22,500 nt of DNA. Origin: Actinidia chinensis (lineage: Eukaryota; Streptophyta; Magnoliopsida; Ericales; Actinidiaceae). The notes under the pieces were generated by a model. It did no database searches. It had not been told where the DNA came from and saw only the letters and a list, made by a program, of their open reading frames with translations. Positions 18,930 to 22,500 of the stretch are shown piece by piece. Each line of letters begins with the position of its first letter. The first letter of the stretch is position 1. The translations under genes and the position numbers were made by a program. The stretch covers positions 7,501 through 30,000 of the forward strand of contig VIGQ01001150.1 of the NCBI GenBank assembly GCA_009663005.1. The letters are read 5' to 3'.

Positions 18930-19520
18930 CATGATAAAATGAACTAAAGGTGACATCTCGCCATTTGCAATCATGTCTCCCTCTCTCCACCTCCGCCCTC
19001 CAGCAGATGAAACTCAGAAGCTCGCCTCCATATATCTCGCGGCGTGCTAGTTTTGATCCCTGCCTGCCCAAGGATTATACCACCTCAAATGCGGACTCGA
19101 GCTCCATGAGGCCTTTTTCCATACGTCTTCTATTAATTGTAATTTTTCTTTATAGGCATTCTCTTTTGTTTACTACGATATTAGACGGATCTCTTCTATA
19201 CTTAGTCGTCCTAGTGATCACGCCGTAGTTTTCTTAAAATGACTCTCCTCTCTCCAACTATAAAAAGGCCCCCACCCTCATTCGGAGGTATGCCAACACT
19301 CGTTTTTAATTTTTGAGAGCCTCTGTATATTTGATTTCTTATAATTGAACTGCCTTGGTCTGATTCCTACATCGGAGGGTTTTTGAGCGGTCACTCACCC
19401 CGGCCAATAACGTTGTTTCCTTGTTCGCGTCGGTACGCACCAGATCTTGTCGAGGTCCCTCAACTGAGGTCACGAGCAATTCCGATTATTGGTTGGTTGA
19501 CCCATTTTTCCACCACAACA
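18930..19520 (+). repeat. LTR A of a Tat-like gypsy element
   Basis: A TATA-box-like CTATAAAAAGGC (19257-19268), GGAGGTATG (19283-19291), CCTTGGTCTGATTC, GGGTTTTTGAGCGG and CACCCCGG blocks recur in the same order and similar spacing in LTR B. Such TATA plus GGAGGTA and CACCCCGG-like blocks are typical of Tat-clade LTRs. The right end is placed by alignment with LTR B; the left end is only an estimate from the length of B. It is not followed by a primer site. Confidence 0.55.
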
Positions 19521-19593
19521 CAATCCATGAGCAGAAGAAGCCTTCAATGTTGCCATGGAGGAGAAAGGGGGAAAAGAACATAATAGAAATTGA
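19521..19593 (+). other. Spacer between the tandem LTRs, with purine tract
   Basis: About 70 bases. A strongly purine tract (GGAGGAGAAAGGGGGAAAAG, 19558-19577) lies shortly before LTR B. A purine tract there is what precedes a 3' LTR, which is unexpected because B is followed by a primer site and gag. Confidence 0.5.
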
Positions 19594-20208
19594 TGTGGGG
19601 GAAAATATCGAACTATAGGGAATCTCGTCGAACTATCACGCCGACAGACCACCAGATCTCCAATTAGCTCGCAGTTAATTGCAACTTTCTCCATCTTGCC
19701 TTTTGGGCGACGTAAATAACTTAGCCAGTTTAAGAACATTCAAGTGATCAACCTCCATTAGATCCTATCATATAAAGAAGGAAACTAACCGATGGCGTGA
19801 TTCTCTCCTCCACAGAACCTATGACTGCGGGATATTCCCCAGATGGCTTTCCCCTCCCCTTAAATCTCTTATCTCGCGGTATATACTTCTATACTTATCC
19901 TTCCGAGGACTCGTTGAGATCCATTCCACAGTGGCCCTTATTATTCACCTTATAAGACCACGCTCCATCATCATTGTGGAGGTATGATTCATTTACTTAC
20001 CTGCACATTGAATGCTCTGGTTGTTTCATCGCTTAGCTTTGTTTCGCCTTGGTTTGATTCGCACGATGGGGGGTTTTGAGCGGCCTCACTCTCACCCCGG
20101 TAACGTTGGTTCATTGCTACGCAGGTCGCCCAATTATGCCAAGATTTAATGCGAGATTAAGAGCAATATTGACCTGTTTGGTTGCTCTATCCCTATTCTA
20201 CTAATAGT
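19594..20208 (+). repeat. LTR B, 5' LTR of the Tat-like element
   Basis: Starts TGTGGGGGAAAAT and includes TCACGCCGACAGACCACC (about 19635-19652), CTTATAAGACC (TATA-like, 19949-19959), GTGGAGGTATG, CCTTGGTTTGATTC, GGGTTTTGAGCGG and CACCCCGG. It ends just before the primer-site-like sequence. Length is about 0.6 kb. The 89-codon minus open frame (19739-19470) across its start is a shadow. Confidence 0.65.
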
Positions 20209-20231
20209 TTGGCACCGTCCTATGGGAACGA
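20209..20231 (+). other. Primer-site-like sequence of the Tat-like element
   Basis: TTGGCACCGTCCTATGGGA followed by ACGAC resembles TTGGCGCCGTCTGTGGGAA, found right after the 5' LTR in many Tat/Retand-type elements. It differs by one base change and small slips. Confidence 0.7.
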
Positions 20232-21790
20232 CATTTATCTCAACCTTCTAATGCCCTCCTCACCGTTTGTTTAACACCCAGACCAAGTGCCATTAACCCT
20301 CTAGATAACAAAGCTCGTCCTATAGCCAATATCGCCAAACCGAGAGCTAGAGGGCTGCACTGTGAGATAACGGTAATGGCCCAAACAATGAGAATATTAG
20401 GACAATGAAAATAATGCTCATTTATTATAGCTCTCCCGTCCAAAACCCGCCATAAAATTCCCCCGCTCTTATTCCCGAAAATCACCCACATATATCCCCT
20501 GACCATCGTCGGTCTAGAGATAAATTTTCCTAGAGCCACATAGTTACCGATCAAGTTAGGCCACGATGATCTCCCCACCCCACGACCTCGGTGAGAAAGG
20601 AGTCTCAAAGTCTCGATCATCCAAGCAAAAACCCCAGCCAATGACACAAGGCAAAGAAGTCAGGAGAGGAAGAAGATCTTCCACGCAGAAACAAATCAAG
20701 CACCCAAGTGCGGAGTACGGCCACTACCAAAAAGATCCGAGGTCTAGATGCCGACTTGATGCCATTAACACAAGTGTAGGCGCGCCAGTATTGTGGATGC
20801 TTCTGATCAGGAAGACAGACCATCATTATAGATATGGTAATGAGACTAGGGTTTCTTCCAAATTCAAGCTAACCCACTCAGATAGCTGGGGTTATGATGG
20901 GAAAATGGACCCAATGGACCACCTTAAAATTCGTACAAGAGTCTGATGACTCCCCAAAAGATGCTCGAACGAAGTAATTGTTACAAAGCCGTATTACAAC
21001 CCCTGAGGGGGTCGGCAGGTCGTTGTTTTGAAAACTTATCGCTTGGAACCATCGACTATTTCGGCGATATGAGAAGGCTTTTGTGCCAACTTCATGAGCT
21101 GTCGAGTTTAGGACAAAAAATGCCTTGCACAGCTATTCACTATTCACCCCAAAGGGTGAGAGGAGCTTCTGATGGATACGTAAAATGGTCAACTAAATTA
21201 TCATGGAAGTAAAAGATCCCAGCAATAAGGTGGTGATCATGTATATGATGGAAGGACTTTGGCCTGGTTCGTTGTTCGACTCCTATCCAAGAATTTTTCC
21301 AAGACTCTATCTGCCCTCTAGAGCAATGCTGACAAATACATCGCCGTGGAAGAGTTGGCTGAGGCCAAGCATAAGCGAATGAAAGATGATCACAAGAGAA
21401 AGGAGACTGACACAAGATGATCTGATTACAGGGATGAGGTGAGAAGCAAGAGGTCCGACTAAGATTCAAAGCGAACAATGACAGACGTCCCCGTACTCCA
21501 CCACCGCCATCCAGAGTTTATTTTGGCCTCCCCTTCATACTCCCATCGTCCAGGTGCTCACAAGATCAACTGAGATTTGTCAAGTGGCCTGAAAAATTAA
21601 AAAATCTAACCCCTCAGAAAAGAAATAGGAACAATATGGTGAATTCCACAAGTCAGGCATAACACAGAATACTGCTTCTAGCTAAAAACAGATAGTTGAC
21701 CTTTTTAAGAAGCGGTATCTGAGGAAATATGTCACTAATTGCCTGCGCCAACCCTCTACTCCTAGTGAGGAGATATGGCAACAATAGACC
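20232..21790 (+). pseudogene. gag of a Tat/Retand-type Ty3/gypsy element
   Basis: A proline/arginine-rich N-terminal region is followed at about 20860-20945 by F-K-L, S-Y-D-G-K-M-D-P-M-D-H-L and T-R, the start of the retrotransposon gag domain. G-S-A-G-R-C-F-E-N-L-S-L-G-T-I-D (about 21010-21057) and a D-Y-V-K-like run (about 21174-21190) continue it, then [12 protein letters not shown] (about 21350-21383). A zinc-knuckle-like block at 21635-21675 reads Y-G-E-F-H-K-S-G, with the expected first cysteine changed to glycine. The order matches Tat-clade Gag. Stops and indels break it throughout; two open pieces are 20566-20946 and 20946-21212. Confidence 0.8.
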
Positions 21791-21809
21791 AACCGCGGGA
21801 GATATTTAG

Positions 21810-22330
21810 GTGATCCGTGGCGGATTCAGATTCGGAGGATGTTCACGCTCATCCAAAAAGAGGTATGCAAGAAACGCTCATGGACGGGCCGAAGAAGAAA
21901 TCTACAGCCTGTCCTCGCCATGTGTTGACGCCCACTTGTCGATTACCTTCAATAATGATAATCTAAGGGGTTTGTACCTTCCTCACAATGATGCCTTGGT
22001 CATCTCGGCCGTCATTGCCAACTTTAATGTATAAAGAATACTAGTTGATAACGGCAGTTCTGCAGATATCTTATTCATCTTGGCTTTTGATAAAATGAAA
22101 ATCAATTTGGACAAGTTAAATCCCTTTCACACTCCATTGGTTGGATTTGGAGGAAATATGACACATTCTTTAGGGTGAATCAAATTACCAATGATATTGG
22201 GGACAGAGCCGCACCAAACCACCGTTTGGCAGGACTTCATCATAGGGGATTGCCTTTCGCCCTATAACACAGTTTTAGGTCGCCCTGAACCAAGGCGATC
22301 ACCTCGACCTACCACCTGAAAATGAAGTTT
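21810..22330 (+). pseudogene. Aspartic protease region of the Tat-like element
   Basis: An open piece (21810-22034) reads I-R-G-G-F, S-K-K-R-Y-A-R and [15 protein letters not shown], the conserved stretch before Tat proteases. An in-frame TAA (22032-22034) interrupts it. Then come [13 protein letters not shown] (about 22038-22075), with the aspartate of the active site at 22047-22049, P-L-V-G-F-G-G (about 22138-22155) and Y-N-T-V-L-G-R-P (about 22263-22286), the usual end. D-N-G in place of D-T-G is common in this clade. Reverse transcriptase would follow beyond the window edge. Confidence 0.85.
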
Positions 22331-22500
22331 CCCACTTCAACATGGGTGGGCAAGTTAAAAAGCAATCAGAAGGTAGCCAGGCAATGTTTTCAGTACGCCA
22401 ATGAAAAACTGAAGCCCTCCCCCAACCCCAAATGCCACTATAAAGCAATTACAATCACCGTGCCGAGATGACCCTAAGGACGAGGGGAACCATATTACCT
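22331..22500 (+). pseudogene. Start of the protease-RT linker, cut by the window edge
   Basis: F-P-like and K-M-K-like residues appear at about 22318-22335, after which the sequence is a degraded linker. No RT motif is reached before the window ends. Confidence 0.5.

Larger units (their letters stand above)
18083..18930. other. Unassigned stretch between gypsy elements
   Basis: No gene or element is recognised. It holds two pairs of short direct repeats, at 18124-18160 and 18475-18519. It may be the original host sequence continued from 7533, or decayed repeat. Confidence 0.4.

Noticed and set aside
20240..20647. 135-codon minus-strand open frame
   Set aside because: It lies antisense to the start of the Tat gag, whose + strand fragments match the expected order; no family was recognised in the minus reading.
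1..22500. CRISPR array, tRNA, rRNA or bacterial operon
   Set aside because: No regular spacer-repeat array, no cloverleaf-like tRNA sequence and no ribosomal RNA signature were seen; all repeats are simple, LTR or element-internal.

Overview
The window looks like nuclear DNA of a flowering plant, most likely a eudicot. It is AT-rich and intron-like, with long oligo-T and oligo-A runs, no operon structure and no long intact ORF. Most of it is decayed transposable elements of plant-specific lineages. The one host gene I can recognise is a NOI/RIN4-type gene. I see no tRNA, rRNA, CRISPR array or bacterial feature.

Layout. Bases 1-766 are AT-rich flank. At 767-1165 lies a pyrimidine-rich promoter/leader-like stretch. 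A non-autonomous Helitron occupies about 1660-3660, with a clear 3' hairpin and CTAG end. At 4711-4921 is an exon encoding a NOI (RIN4-like) domain, and at 6704-6749 a short last exon encoding the family's C-terminal W-F-C-C motif, both on the + strand. Between the two exons, 5286-5909 holds the tail of a Ty3/gypsy element (purine tract plus LTR).

Bases 7534-18082 form a three-level nest. The outer element is a chromodomain-bearing Ty3/gypsy retrotransposon with both LTRs, tRNA-Met primer site, gag, protease, RT, RNase H, integrase, chromodomain and polypurine tract. Its gag is split by a minus-strand Ty1/copia element (8621-14255). That element's right LTR is split by a 2.36-kb solo LTR (11711-14067) with TGTAA...TTACA ends. 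Without the insertions the gypsy element is about 4.9 kb.

After an unremarkable stretch (18083-18930) come two related LTRs in tandem (about 18930-19520 and 19594-20208). The second is followed by a primer-site-like sequence and by the gag and protease of a Tat/Retand-type Ty3/gypsy element on the + strand, which runs off the right edge before its reverse transcriptase.

All coding sequence, including the normally conserved NOI motif, carries dense one- or two-base indels. Poly-C tracts of up to 21 bases interrupt otherwise alignable repeats. I read this as either deep decay or unpolished long-read sequence; the NOI exon is the best place to decide. I found no convincing undescribed biological system. 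The most interesting items are the Helitron with its GC-rich cargo inside the probable NOI transcription unit, the three-level nest, and the tandem Tat LTRs.
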